Assembly (NCBI RefSeq): GCF_012843435.1
Contig: NZ_JABAFC010000012.1
Coordinates: 19,047 to 83,046, forward strand
DNA: 64,000 nt
Direction of reading: 5' to 3'
Source: Psychrobacillus sp. BL-248-WT-3
GTDB taxonomy: Bacteria; Bacillota; Bacilli; Bacillales_A; Planococcaceae
Positions 29,394 to 37,868 of the stretch are shown in pieces. The notes under the pieces were generated by a model. It worked only from the letters and a program-made list of their open reading frames with translations. It searched no databases and was not told where the DNA came from. How positions within the stretch are numbered: position 1 is the first letter of the stretch; each line of letters begins with the position of its first letter. Both the position numbers and the translations under genes were made by a program.

Positions 29394-29567
29394 ATGCAAA
29401 CTAAACTAGTTTTATATATTTCAATTTGCTTGATGCAATTAATAATTTTAACCAATATCGTTCTTTTTGAGGGACAGTGGAATGGAATTACGATGTGGTT
29501 ATGCACAGCTATATTTGTTCTTTCTTCTGCTGTTTTTGGTTTTAATAGAACAAGAAAAAAAAGATAA
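29394..29567 (+). CDS. Small membrane protein, 57 residues
   Basis: ATG 29394 follows AAGGGGGT at 8 bases. The protein has two membrane segments (about residues 5-25, VLYISICLMQLIILTNIVLF, and 33-50, TMWLCTAIFVLSSAVFGF) and a basic end NRTRKKR. No homologue is recognised. It stands alone between yumB and the Nudix gene. Confidence 0.6.
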   Translation: MQTKLVLYISICLMQLIILTNIVLFEGQWNGITMWLCTAIFVLSSAVFGFNRTRKKR

Positions 29568-29678
29568 TTGAGATCCATTAAAAAATAATCGTAACAAGAA
29601 CTTTCCCTTTAATTTTCTCCCCATTTTCTTGTCTTGAAGGAAATTGGCGCTTACACTTATCTTAAGGGAGTTGGTTTA

Positions 29679-30173
29679 ATGTCTAGAGATAAAAGAGGTA
29701 GCGTATGGCTAGGAGTAGCTGGGTTAGTTTTAAATAGTAAAGGTGAATGGTTGGTTGTTAACAAGCGATACGGTGGGTTGGAAGGTAAATGGTCGCTTCC
29801 AGCTGGCTTTGTAAATGGCAATGAAACAGTTGACGAGGCTGTGCTCAGAGAGGTATTAGAGGAGACAGCGGTAAATTGTAGGGTCATCAATATGATCGGG
29901 TTTAGAAGTGGTGTATTGCAAGGAAAAATAAGTGATAATATGGCTATTTTTCTTCTCGAACCAACAACAGATGAGCCAATTATCCAGGTCCAGCTGTCAG
30001 AGCTTTACGAGGCAAAGTGGATTCATCCTACAGACTTATTGCTCGATCAGACAGCCTCCGTTATGTTACATGAGCTAGCAGCAGCTTCCTTAGAGGTGGG
30101 TTTTCCAACTATAGATGGTGTAGATCCAGGAGATATATTTGGTTATACGAGTTATAAATTATTCATAAAATAA
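29679..30173 (+). CDS. Nudix hydrolase
   Basis: 164-residue Nudix protein, which hydrolyses nucleoside diphosphates linked to another group. The full Nudix box GFVNGNETVDEAVLREVLEE continues with T, matching G-x5-E-x7-R-E-U-x-E-E-x-G/U (the last glycine position is T-A). The start at ATG 29679 (MSRDKRGSVWL) has AAGGGAGTTGG upstream; the frame is open from 29634. The substrate is not predictable. Its closest context relatives are phosphatase-type Nudix proteins near yumB/yui genes. Confidence 0.88.
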   Translation: MSRDKRGSVWLGVAGLVLNSKGEWLVVNKRYGGLEGKWSLPAGFVNGNETVDEAVLREVLEETAVNCRVINMIGFRSGVLQGKISDNMAIFLLEPTTDEPIIQVQLSELYEAKWIHPTDLLLDQTASVMLHELAAASLEVGFPTIDGVDPGDIFGYTSYKLFIK

Positions 30174-30183
30174 AAGCTGAAAC

Positions 30184-30226
30184 TAATACGGCATAAGTGG
30201 CTAGCCTAGCTTTTTATGCCGTATTA
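30184..30226. terminator. Hairpin after the Nudix gene
   Basis: TAATACGGCATA pairs with TATGCCGTATTA around a 19-base loop. The T run is weak, so the terminator call is tentative. Positions 30227-30468 are AT-rich with no visible gene. Confidence 0.45.
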
Positions 30227-30468
30227 ATATTATGTGTTAATTTCTTATATAATAGCTTACGTCATTACGCTCCCCCCATAAAAAGCATCCGCTAGATAAG
30301 CCAAAAATAATTTGCTGTATTAATAAAAGCATATAAACCCTAATATTCATTTTCAATTGTTCGGTTTTTTTCAAACAAAAAGGTAAACGTTTTAATTAAT
30401 AATAAATTAAATAATTAGAATAATTTCATTATTTAGACACATTTATATAAAAAAGTAGAGGATGTTCA

Positions 30469-30497
30469 TTTACAAATATATTAATACGTGATATATT
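30469..30497 (+). promoter_or_regulatory. Candidate promoter of yuiA-yuiB
   Basis: TTTACA (30469-30474) and TATATT (30492-30497) with a 17-base spacer, about 40 bases before yuiA. Confidence 0.5.
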
Positions 30498-30537
30498 ATC
30501 TGAATATTATAAATAAATGAATGAGGAGGCGCTAAGA

Positions 30538-30660
30538 ATGACTAAATTACAAGAAGTAACTTCAAAATCATGTCCGTATTGTAAAGGGGAAGGGTACTTT
30601 CAATTAAGGCTTGGAGGATCCGAAACATGCGGCTGTTGTCAGGGCACTGGCAAGAAATAA
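30538..30660 (+). CDS. yuiA: YuiA, 40-residue zinc-ribbon mini-protein
   Basis: ATG 30538 has GAGGAGG at 7 bases. The protein is little more than one DnaJ-type zinc ribbon: CPYCKGEGYF near residue 12 and CGCCQGTGKK at the end, the CxxCxGxG pattern in both halves. It corresponds to B. subtilis YuiA, which also lies between yumB and yuiB. Function is unknown; zinc binding is likely. Confidence 0.8.
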   Translation: MTKLQEVTSKSCPYCKGEGYFQLRLGGSETCGCCQGTGKK

Positions 30661-30760
30661 TAATAAGGCTTTTTGACAAAAATGTGAAAAGAGATAACTG
30701 GATTGAATACCTGCCTCCGTTAAGGTAAACTATTTAAAGATGTAACGGAGGTTAATGACT

Positions 30761-31084
30761 ATGAATTTTACAATTACACAGATGATTCTTTCAGTTCTAA
30801 TATTTCTAGTAATGTTTTTTGGAATCGCCTTCCTATTAAATATGTTGCTTAGAATGTCTTGGTTTGTAGCTATTCTTTATCCACTTATAGTGATATTTAT
30901 TATTGATGAGGTCGGATTCTTTGATTACTTTACAAAACCGGGTTCTTCCTTCTCTGCTCTAGGAGAAAAATTCATGTCACTACATATGGCAGATATCGTT
31001 ATTTTATCAAGTGGTTTTGTCGGTGCAATTCTAGCGGGAATTGTGATTAAAATGCTACGTAAAAGTGGATATCAGATGTTTTAG
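30761..31084 (+). CDS. yuiB: YuiB family membrane protein
   Basis: About 107 residues with three membrane segments (near 5-25, 29-47 and 75-97) and the family core MFFGIAFLLNMLLRMSWFVA. Function is unknown. ATG 30761 is 9 bases after GGAGG and is preferred over ATG 30755, which would leave only 2-3 bases. It follows yuiA by about 100 bases. The neighbouring yuiC of B. subtilis is missing here; repeats and a small membrane protein occupy its place. Confidence 0.82.
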   Translation: MNFTITQMILSVLIFLVMFFGIAFLLNMLLRMSWFVAILYPLIVIFIIDEVGFFDYFTKPGSSFSALGEKFMSLHMADIVILSSGFVGAILAGIVIKMLRKSGYQMF

Positions 31085-31117
31085 AAAGATGGCCTGTCTA
31101 GGCTGTCTTTTTTTGGT
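31085..31117 (+). terminator. Terminator of yuiB
   Basis: AGATGGCC pairs with GGCTGTCT (with G-T pairs), followed by seven T. Confidence 0.65.
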
Positions 31118-31156
31118 GTTTAGGAAATTATAAAATACTGAACCTGTGGATAAATT

Positions 31157-31319
31157 AATGTCTAGCTCCACCGCCTTGCCCCTCGGGGTCAAATGGATAA
31201 AAGCTGCTCCTGCGCAAGCTCGTCGCAAACAAAAGCGTTTGCGGTGGCTGAGGAACTGCCTCCTCGATTTTGCCCATTTGCCTGTCGGGGCAGTGACAGG
31301 CGCTTGCGCTTTTCTTGTT
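31157..31319. repeat. Bacillaceae dispersed hairpin repeat
   Basis: A GC-rich stretch in AT-rich surroundings, starting TGTCTAGCTCCACCGCC and ending GACAGGCGCTTGCGCTTTTC. The two ends pair imperfectly (CGCC...TGCCCC...GGTCAAATGG against CCATTTGCC...GGGGCA...GGCG). This is a family I recognise from many Bacillaceae genomes, in which such elements occur in dozens of copies. The open frame at 31146-31385 across it is not a gene. Confidence 0.7.
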
Positions 31320-31499
31320 ATAGAGCCACTCTACTTAACTCTGCTTAAAAAAGATTATTATAAATACACACAAACAGTTTTCTAGTTATATGCATATGTT
31401 TCGGCTGAAGTGATATCTACTCTTTTATTATCATTTGTGTGCTTCCTCTTATGAGGTTTATATTACTGAAGAACAAATAAGTTAAATGGGAGTGGGAAA

Positions 31500-31733
31500 A
31501 TGTTATTATTATGGCAACTTTCATTATTTGTTTCAATTTTAACTTTATTAGTTGGTTTTGTTAAAAAGTCTTGGGTCTTCTTATTAATTAGTACGTTTAC
31601 TTTTATACCGATAGCATATTATTTTTTAGGGGCGAATAATGCTTGGAAATATGTTGGTTTAACTCCTGTCATACTACTTGTTCTTACTATATTATTCTGG
31701 TTCATAAGTAAAAAAATGAGTTCAGTTAAATGA
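31500..31733 (+). CDS. Small hydrophobic membrane protein
   Basis: 77 residues with three likely membrane segments (about 3-20, 25-43 and 52-70) and a basic C-terminus FISKKMSSVK. ATG 31500 has GGGAGTGGG upstream. No family is recognised. It sits between the repeat at 31157 and the MITE-like element, in a spot where B. subtilis has yuiC. Confidence 0.6.
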   Translation: MLLLWQLSLFVSILTLLVGFVKKSWVFLLISTFTFIPIAYYFLGANNAWKYVGLTPVILLVLTILFWFISKKMSSVK

Positions 31734-31773
31734 TAAATCTATAAATAAAACCCTTTAAAAAAAGAAATCAAAT

Positions 31774-31812
31774 AAAAATGAGCTTGGAGAAAATATCCCA
31801 GCTCATTTTAAT
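31774..31812 (+). terminator. Terminator of the small membrane protein gene
   Basis: ATGAGCTtGG pairs with CCcAGCTCAT; T-rich tail. It abuts the target duplication of the MITE-like element at 31808. Confidence 0.7.
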
Positions 31813-31815
31813 TTA

Positions 31816-32198
31816 GGCTATGTTAAAGGTTAGGGTTGATTTATGATGCAAAGAAATCTTAGATCAGAGAGTAGAATTGATTTCCGCCCCAGCCGGACGC
31901 TTTCCTCGGGGTGAGCGATAAGCCATCACCCATCGCTTACGCGCGTGGTTGTGATGTCTTATCTGTCTCACTCATCCCGTAGGAGTCGCCGTCTGGCGCT
32001 CCAATCAATAAACGGGAACAGCTTTAGCATCGATAAAGCGCTTATAAACTTACTCGCATAAATAAAGTAGAAAAACTGTCAACAACCCCAATTCATCAAC
32101 TATTTAAGTTCTTAATAGCCATTTGACTTTTTATAATGTTTACAGTCACTATAAAAAAGAATTGTTAGTCAAAATCAACCGATAACTTTAACAAAGCT
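31816..32198. mobile_element. MITE-like element, copy B, with TIRs and 8-bp target duplication
   Basis: 383 bases without a coding gene. The left end is GGCTATGTTAAAGGTTAGGG then TTGATTT (31816-31842). The right end, read on the other strand, is AGCTTTGTTAAAGTTATCGG then TTGATTT (32198-32172), so the ends are imperfect inverted repeats of 27 bases. Directly outside both ends stands the same 8 bases, TTAATTTA (31808-31815 and 32199-32206), a perfect target-site duplication. The interior carries a GC-rich hairpin with CGGACGCTTTCC and GTAGGAGTCGCCG. An 8-bp AT-rich duplication fits transposition by an ISL3-like transposase; that is inference. Confidence 0.8.
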
Positions 32199-32228
32199 TT
32201 AATTTATTCAACCTTCACCTTGATAGCC

Positions 32229-32714
32229 TTATAAAATAACCGTATAAATAACGATGGATATTAAAATACCGGTTAATGCCCCCATAAAAACTTCAATAGG
32301 CTTATGTCCAAGTAAAGTTTTTAGTTCTTCTAGCTTTTCCTCGCTCTTCTTGTGTCCCCAATCCTTTGTTTGATTAACAAAAGTTTGAAAATCTACACGC
32401 ATCTGATTGATAATGATGGCTTGCTGACCGGCTTGAAATCTAACACCTGTTGCATCAAACATCACTATAACTGCGAACACTGTAGCAACTGCGAAAAGGG
32501 TAGAGTCTAACCCCGTTTCAAAAGCAATAGCTGTACACAATGACGTTACAGCAGCCGAATGAGAGCTTGGCATTCCACCTGTAGAAGTGAATAATTTCCA
32601 ATCTATCTTTTTAGTGACCAGAAAATGTATTGGTATTTTCACGAACTGGGCAAAGAAGATGGAGAAAAGAGCAGCTAATAGTGGAGTATTTTGGAGAATT
32701 GCCACAGCAGACAC
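32229..32714 (-). CDS. yuiD: YuiD, divergent PAP2 family membrane protein
   Basis: 161-residue divergent PAP2-family protein (acid phosphatase/vanadium haloperoxidase-related). Visible family blocks are STGGMPSSHSAAVTSL (about residues 44-60) and MFDATGVRFQAGQQA (about 84-98), with four to five membrane segments. The substrate is unknown. The GTG at 32714 has AAGGA 5 bases upstream; a second GTG three codons later is possible. It is divergent from pepA, as in B. subtilis. Confidence 0.87.
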   Translation of the reverse strand: MSAVAILQNTPLLAALFSIFFAQFVKIPIHFLVTKKIDWKLFTSTGGMPSSHSAAVTSLCTAIAFETGLDSTLFAVATVFAVIVMFDATGVRFQAGQQAIIINQMRVDFQTFVNQTKDWGHKKSEEKLEELKTLLGHKPIEVFMGALTGILISIVIYTVIL

Positions 32715-32824
32715 CGCCTTCCTTGTAAAACTTTGTTACTTTTAGTATAACATATTCTCACTATTCGAAAAATCATTCTCGTTGCTATATAATAAGAATG
32801 TATCCAAATTATGTAGGGGGAAAA

Positions 32825-34330
32825 ATGATGATTATTAGCACTAACAATGTAACATTCGAAGAAGTACAATCCGAAACACTAGTGGTAGGAATTCCTAAGC
32901 ATCCTGAAAATACAGAGAAATGGGATGCATTATTAAATGTGTATGGAAATCACATTCTTGATTGGGTAAAAAGTGGTGACATATCATCAGACTCGAAAAA
33001 AATAATTAAAGTCCCAATAGCAGGTCAAGAAACTGTTAAAAGAATATTATTTGTAGGGCTTGGAGATCGTAAAAAGTTAACACAAGAAAATATTCGAGAA
33101 GCATTTGGTTTAGTAGGGAAAGAGCTACTTTCTAGCAAGCCTGAATCCCTTGCAGTGTGGGTTCCATCATTTACCTCTGAGAGCGCTACAGAAGCTGATG
33201 TAGCTTATTTAGCTGGTGAGGGGATTGGTATGGGAGCTTTTGTTTATGAGGGCTATAAAACAACCTCTAACGTGCCGGATTATTATTTACCAGCTATCGA
33301 GCTTTTAACAGATACTGACTTAGAAGAAGCTGCAACTTACTTTGAAGTAGGAAGTATTTATGCGGATGCTGTTAATGAAGCTAGAATTTTAGTGAATACA
33401 CCAGGGAATGTGCTGACTTCTACACAACTAGGAGAGTATGCAAGAGAGCTTGGTGAGACATATGGCTTTGAAACAGAAATATTAGGTAAGAAAGAAATAG
33501 AAGAGCTTGGTATGGGAGCTTTATTGGCGGTAAACCAAGGATCAGTTGAAGAACCACGTTTAATAGCTTTGAAATATCAAGCTACGGATAATTGGGATGA
33601 TGTGGTAGCACTTGTTGGGAAAGGAATTACTTTCGATACAGGAGGTTACTCTATTAAAACAAAAACTGGTATCGTTGGTATGAAAGGCGATATGGGTGGA
33701 GCAGCAGCAGTTTTAGGTGCTATGCAAATTATTGGTGAGCTTCGCCCTAATAAAAACGTAATAGCAGTAATTGCTTCAACGGACAATATGATTTCTGGAA
33801 ATGCATTTAAGCCGGATGATGTTATTACTTCTATGAGCGGAAAAACGATTGAAATTCTTAATACAGATGCAGAGGGACGTTTAGTTCTTGCAGATGCGGT
33901 AACATATGCAAAACAGCAAGGTGCTAATTACATTGTCGATGTGGCTACTTTAACAGGTGGAGTAATCACCGCATTAGGATTTGACAAAACTGGAGCACTA
34001 ACAAATAATGAAGAATTTTTTGAAACCTTTATGGAATCCTCTTTGGAAACAGGAGAATTTGTATGGAGACTTCCGTTAACTGAAAATGATAAGAAACGCA
34101 TTCGTAAAAGTGACGTCGCAGATCTAAACAATTCCCCTGGAGGAGATGGCCATATGATTTTCGGTGGTGGTTTCGTAGGAGAATTTGTAGAAGATACACC
34201 ATGGATTCACTTAGATATCGCAGGTACGTCCGATGCAAAAGCAGCATATGACTTTGGACCAAAAGGCGGTACTGGTGTAATGGTTCGTACTTTAGCAACG
34301 CTTATTGAAAGAATGGCAGACGAAGAGTAG
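32825..34330 (+). CDS. pepA: Leucyl aminopeptidase, M17 family (YuiE)
   Basis: About 501-residue M17 cytosolic aminopeptidase that releases N-terminal residues from peptides and uses two zinc or manganese ions. The signature NTDAEGRLVLAD is intact (about residue 340), with the metal ligands in GKGITFDTGGYSIK and the catalytic lysine in the same block. ATG 32825 or the next ATG 32828 can be used with the AGGGGG ribosome binding site; 32828 has the better spacing. The open frame extends to 32798 without support. Confidence 0.94.
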   Translation: MMIISTNNVTFEEVQSETLVVGIPKHPENTEKWDALLNVYGNHILDWVKSGDISSDSKKIIKVPIAGQETVKRILFVGLGDRKKLTQENIREAFGLVGKELLSSKPESLAVWVPSFTSESATEADVAYLAGEGIGMGAFVYEGYKTTSNVPDYYLPAIELLTDTDLEEAATYFEVGSIYADAVNEARILVNTPGNVLTSTQLGEYARELGETYGFETEILGKKEIEELGMGALLAVNQGSVEEPRLIALKYQATDNWDDVVALVGKGITFDTGGYSIKTKTGIVGMKGDMGGAAAVLGAMQIIGELRPNKNVIAVIASTDNMISGNAFKPDDVITSMSGKTIEILNTDAEGRLVLADAVTYAKQQGANYIVDVATLTGGVITALGFDKTGALTNNEEFFETFMESSLETGEFVWRLPLTENDKKRIRKSDVADLNNSPGGDGHMIFGGGFVGEFVEDTPWIHLDIAGTSDAKAAYDFGPKGGTGVMVRTLATLIERMADEE

Positions 34331-34389
34331 GATAAACGCACAGGACACTTATCCCACATAGCATACACTGTGTTGAAAGGAGGGACATT

Positions 34390-34650
34390 ATGGTTAGATA
34401 TCAACGCGGTGGTTATGGGGGAAGAGGTCCAGGAGGTCCTAGGGGTCCAGGTGGCCCTGGAGGATTTGGAGGTTACGGAGGTTTTGGTGGTGGCTTTGGT
34501 GGATTTGGAGCTCCGCTATTAGGAGGCTTTGTAGGAGGACTTTTAGGTTCTTCTATTATTGGATTTGGTGCAAGACAACCATATCCATATCAACCTTATC
34601 CATACCAGCCTTATCCTTACTATGGTTCACCATATTCCCCGTATTATTAA
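34390..34650 (+). CDS. Gly-rich and Tyr/Pro-rich protein, probable spore coat type
   Basis: 86 residues of extreme composition. The first half is Gly-rich (GGPRGPGGPGGFGGYGG type repeats), then a short hydrophobic stretch (FVGGLLGSSIIGFG), then repeats of QPYPY and a Tyr-rich end. Such proteins occur in spore coats and exosporia of Bacillales; that assignment is inference. ATG 34390 has AAGGAGG at 7 bases. Single gene with terminator. Confidence 0.65.
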   Translation: MVRYQRGGYGGRGPGGPRGPGGPGGFGGYGGFGGGFGGFGAPLLGGFVGGLLGSSIIGFGARQPYPYQPYPYQPYPYYGSPYSPYY

Positions 34651-34656
34651 CTAGTA

Positions 34657-34709
34657 TAAAAAAGCTTTTGCAATTCGTGGAGGATCACGTTTTGCAAAAG
34701 CTTTTTTTA
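34657..34709 (+). terminator. Terminator of the Gly-rich gene
   Basis: AAAAAAGCTTTTGCAA pairs with TTGCAAAAGCTTTTTT, with an inner small hairpin in the loop. Confidence 0.85.
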
Positions 34710-34733
34710 GTTGAAACTATTTCCAGCCCCTGG

Positions 34734-34810
34734 ATTATAGTAAAAAAATGAGTGATTGTCGAAAATTAGAGCACGATTGTAGTAAAGGAGTGCTGAATTG
34801 TCGTAATCCA
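34734..34810. repeat. Mini-array of ATTGTCGTAAA words, reverse of the array at 47698
   Basis: Four words, ATTATAGTAAA (34734), ATTGTCGAAAA (34755), ATTGTAGTAAA (34776) and ATTGTCGTAAT (34797), are spaced exactly 21 bases apart. They are the reverse complement of the TTTACGACAAT word of the large array at 47698-48145. It lies between two convergent genes, after the terminator. The remaining bases of 34811-34880 show nothing. Confidence 0.75.
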
Positions 34811-34882
34811 TGCACTGGAGGGACATCCAACTCCTCGATGGTAGAAAACTGGCTCTAAATTCAAGGGAGGATACTTTAGCCT

Positions 34883-34926
34883 TAAAAAAAGAGTAGGGAA
34901 AGTCATATGAATTTCCCTACTCTTTT
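34883..34926 (-). terminator. Terminator of the mrp operon
   Basis: AAAGAGTAGGGAAA pairs with TTTCCCTACTCTTT. On the minus strand it ends in a T run just after the mrpG stop. Confidence 0.85.
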
Positions 34927-34928
34927 AG

Positions 34929-35303
34929 CTAATTAGCTTTTACCTTCATATTCTTTCTTTTCTCTTCGACAACTTCTTCTAAGTCATCTCGTACTGTAAG
35001 GTCACAGCATTCCACACCAGAATAATACGCAGCTCTTCCCATCATATGACCACCGACAGGGCCAGTAATGAAGAGAAATAATATACCAAGTAAAATTCGA
35101 GAATTAAATGTGCCCTCGATTAACCAGAAGTGAAGGAACACTCCTATTAAGATGCTCATTACACCGAGCGTTGCACTTTTGGAAGCGGCATGAGCTCTTG
35201 TGTAGACATCAGGTAACCGAAACAAGCCTATTGCAGTGACCAGGATAAAAATAGTTCCAAAGGATATAGTACCTACGATAAGAATATTAGCTATTACGGT
35301 CAC
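34929..35303 (-). CDS. mrpG: MrpG, Na+/H+ antiporter subunit
   Basis: 124-residue MrpG (PhaG) subunit with three membrane segments. Family core LFRLPDVYTRAHAASKSATLGV is clear. All seven Mrp subunits assemble into one membrane complex that exchanges Na+ for H+. The start at 35303 (GTG) overlaps the end of mrpF by 17 bases. Last gene of the operon. Confidence 0.93.
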   Translation of the reverse strand: MTVIANILIVGTISFGTIFILVTAIGLFRLPDVYTRAHAASKSATLGVMSILIGVFLHFWLIEGTFNSRILLGILFLFITGPVGGHMMGRAAYYSGVECCDLTVRDDLEEVVEEKRKNMKVKAN

Positions 35304-35568
35304 GTTGAATGATCTCTCCCTTCTCCGTGAACTTAGAAAACGCTATTGTTCCAATAAAGGAAAGAACGGCCAATAAGAGGATGACCTCTAAAAAGAATGG
35401 AGTGTCAAATAAAATCGAAATCAGACCTATTAATGAGATTAGGCCGACTCCAATGGCATCTAAGGCAATAACCCGGTCTGGAGTAGTAGGCCCCTTTACA
35501 AGACGATATATGAAGCCTAGTAAAGCAGCACTGATAAGCACGACAATTACCCATAAAAAAGTTATCAT
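35287..35568 (-). CDS. mrpF: MrpF, Na+/H+ antiporter subunit
   Basis: 93-residue MrpF with three membrane segments and the family block RLVKGPTTPDRVIALDAIGV near residues 23-42. The conserved aspartate pair in this block is present. It overlaps mrpE by 4 bases and mrpG by 17 bases, which indicates strict translational coupling. Confidence 0.94.
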   Translation of the reverse strand: MITFLWVIVVLISAALLGFIYRLVKGPTTPDRVIALDAIGVGLISLIGLISILFDTPFFLEVILLLAVLSFIGTIAFSKFTEKGEIIQRDRNS

Positions 35569-36044
35569 GATCTACTCACCTCCAAAATTGCTTTCTCAAA
35601 AGTATCGCGTATGGAGTTTACTGCTTCGTCAATATCGCTAAAATCGATAGAATGGATATATAACGTTTTGTTGTCATCAGAAACATCGATAACTACTGTA
35701 CCAGGTGTTAATGTTATAAGACTAGACAGCAAGGTTATTTCCCAGTCTTCAGTCAATACCGTTTCTAGGGCAAAGATTGCCGGACGTATTGGCATTTCTG
35801 GCTTCACGATTAATTTTAATACAGAGAAGTTTGATAAAATTAGCTCCTTTAAAAATAAGAATGCTAATTTTATCACAGCCAATACCCGATCCATATAGAA
35901 TCGTGACTTAAAGGATTTTCGAAGCATGAAAAGCATTACCAAACCGAGCAGATATCCTACTATAAAAGTAGTAGGTTTAAATGATATGGATAGAAACATC
36001 CACGTAAGGGCTATAAATACATTTAACAAAATTTGAAAAGCCAT
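35565..36044 (-). CDS. mrpE: MrpE, Na+/H+ antiporter subunit
   Basis: 159-residue MrpE with two to three N-terminal membrane segments and a cytoplasmic C-terminal domain (LTPGTVVIDVSDDNKTLYIHS, typical of the family). MrpE is needed for full assembly or activity of the complex. It starts within the mrpD stop region (TAATG-type overlap at 36044). Confidence 0.94.
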   Translation of the reverse strand: MAFQILLNVFIALTWMFLSISFKPTTFIVGYLLGLVMLFMLRKSFKSRFYMDRVLAVIKLAFLFLKELILSNFSVLKLIVKPEMPIRPAIFALETVLTEDWEITLLSSLITLTPGTVVIDVSDDNKTLYIHSIDFSDIDEAVNSIRDTFEKAILEVSRS

Positions 36045-37534
36045 TATTTCACCCCTTCAAAGACAGCATCAACATATAAGGAAGGATCTAATAACACATT
36101 GGATGCATCAGTCATAAGTGGCACTAAGAATTCAGCTCCAACACCATAAAAAACAGTAACAGCAACTAGAGCTATTGTTGGAACTAATAAACGCTTATAG
36201 GACGTAGCGTCCAGATAAGAGGATTCGCCTTTTGGCTCACCCCAGAATGCATAAATGAAAATACGTATCGCGGAAAGTAAAACGATGAGACTAGAAAGTA
36301 GGATAAAAATACTTTGCCATAATAATTCCCCTTCGAAACCACCTTGAACGATTAACATCTTACCAATAAAGCCGCTTAATGGAGGAATTCCAGCTAAACC
36401 AAATGCTGCGATTAAATAACTCCAAGCAAGAAGTGGATATTTCTTCATCAATCCACCCATTTTTCGTAAATTGGATGTGCCTGTAATTTTAATAACGATT
36501 CCAATCAGTAGGAACAGAGCACCTTTTATCAATATATCATGGATTAAATAAAATACAGAACCAATCATTCCGTTTTCGTTCATAATAGAAGCACCGAATA
36601 GGATTACTCCGACAGCAATGACGATATTATAAATAATAATTTGCTTTAAATCAAAGTAAGCAAGTGCACCAATACATCCGACGATGATCGTAATAATCGA
36701 GAGTATCATGAGCAGTTCATGAGTGAACCCAACATCTGTTGTAAAGAACAAAGTATAGGTACGCATAATAGCATACACACCGACTTTAGTAAGCAATGCG
36801 CCAAACAAAGCTAGTACAGGTACTGGCGGAGCGGCATAAGAGCCTGGTAGCCAGAAGTAAAGAGGGAAGATACCGCCTTTTATCCCGAACACTATTAAGA
36901 ATAATACAGCGATTACTGTTACGATTCCTACCCCACCATGCTCGGCCAATTTAACGGAAATATCAGCCATGTTTAATGTCCCAACTACGGAATATAAGTA
37001 TCCTACTGCAATAACGAATAAGGATGAAGAGACAATATTGACTATTATGTATTTAATAGATTCTTTTAATTGTGTTTTTTCTCCACCCAACACGATTAGT
37101 ACATATGAAGCCATTAATAATACTTCAAAAAATACAAAAAGGTTAAAAATATCACCTGTAGTAAATGCTCCGTTTACACCAGTTAGCATAAATAAGATAG
37201 CTGGATAGTAAAATGATTTTTCTCTAGCTTCATCTATGTAAGTAAAGCTATACCATACAACAAATAAAGTGATGATAAGAGAAGAGGTGACTAAAAGAGC
37301 TGAAAACATGTCTGAAACCATTGTAATCCCAAATGGTGGAGCCCAGCTACCTAGGGTAAGGGTTTGTACACCATCTGTTTTTACTTTAAAAAGTAAGGTA
37401 AAAGCCGATACTAGTGCCGCTAGCAATCCAACAATAGTGACAATTCGCTGCGCTTTTATTCTTTTAGGGAAAAATAAAAGAATTGCCGCAAACAAGAAAG
37501 GGATGAGGACTGGGAATAATAATAGATTAATCAT
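36044..37534 (-). CDS. mrpD: MrpD, Na+/H+ antiporter subunit
   Basis: 496-residue MrpD, homologous to the NuoM/NuoN proton-channel subunits of complex I, with about 14 membrane segments. The conserved lysines and glutamate expected in the ion path are in plausible places (LFVFFEVLLMASYVL with Glu near residue 137, and GIKGGIFPLYFWLP with Lys near 219). It overlaps mrpC by 8 bases. Confidence 0.95.
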   Translation of the reverse strand: MINLLLFPVLIPFLFAAILLFFPKRIKAQRIVTIVGLLAALVSAFTLLFKVKTDGVQTLTLGSWAPPFGITMVSDMFSALLVTSSLIITLFVVWYSFTYIDEAREKSFYYPAILFMLTGVNGAFTTGDIFNLFVFFEVLLMASYVLIVLGGEKTQLKESIKYIIVNIVSSSLFVIAVGYLYSVVGTLNMADISVKLAEHGGVGIVTVIAVLFLIVFGIKGGIFPLYFWLPGSYAAPPVPVLALFGALLTKVGVYAIMRTYTLFFTTDVGFTHELLMILSIITIIVGCIGALAYFDLKQIIIYNIVIAVGVILFGASIMNENGMIGSVFYLIHDILIKGALFLLIGIVIKITGTSNLRKMGGLMKKYPLLAWSYLIAAFGLAGIPPLSGFIGKMLIVQGGFEGELLWQSIFILLSSLIVLLSAIRIFIYAFWGEPKGESSYLDATSYKRLLVPTIALVAVTVFYGVGAEFLVPLMTDASNVLLDPSLYVDAVFEGVK

Positions 37535-37868
37535 TGTCTTCAGATCCTTTCATAAGTTCCATATTGTCTGTTCCCACTTCTTTATACGTTCTATAGGCTA
37601 AAACTAGTGAGAATGCTGTAACACCGAAGGCTATTACAATAGCCGTTAATATTAAGGCTTGCGGAAGTGGATCAGCATAGTCAGTTACTCCATCAGCTAA
37701 GACCGGAGCAGATTTTCCTCCAAGGCCTCCCATTGTTAAAAGAAGCAAATGGGTTCCATGGCTCAGTAAGCCTGTTCCAATAATAATCCGAATTAAGCTC
37801 CGGGAGAGGATTAAATAGACTGCAGCCATAAATAGAAAGCCGATTAAAATGGACATCATAATTTCCAT
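37527..37868 (-). CDS. mrpC: MrpC, Na+/H+ antiporter subunit
   Basis: 113-residue MrpC, homologous to NuoK, with three membrane segments. Family core LIRIIIGTGLLSHGTHLLLL and DPLPQALILTAIVIAFGVTAF are intact. The ATG at 37868 has AGGAGGA upstream. It touches mrpB at one base. Confidence 0.95.
   Translation of the reverse strand: MEIMMSILIGFLFMAAVYLILSRSLIRIIIGTGLLSHGTHLLLLTMGGLGGKSAPVLADGVTDYADPLPQALILTAIVIAFGVTAFSLVLAYRTYKEVGTDNMELMKGSEDND

Noticed and set aside
31146..31385. 79-codon frame
   Set aside because: It translates the dispersed Bacillaceae hairpin repeat.
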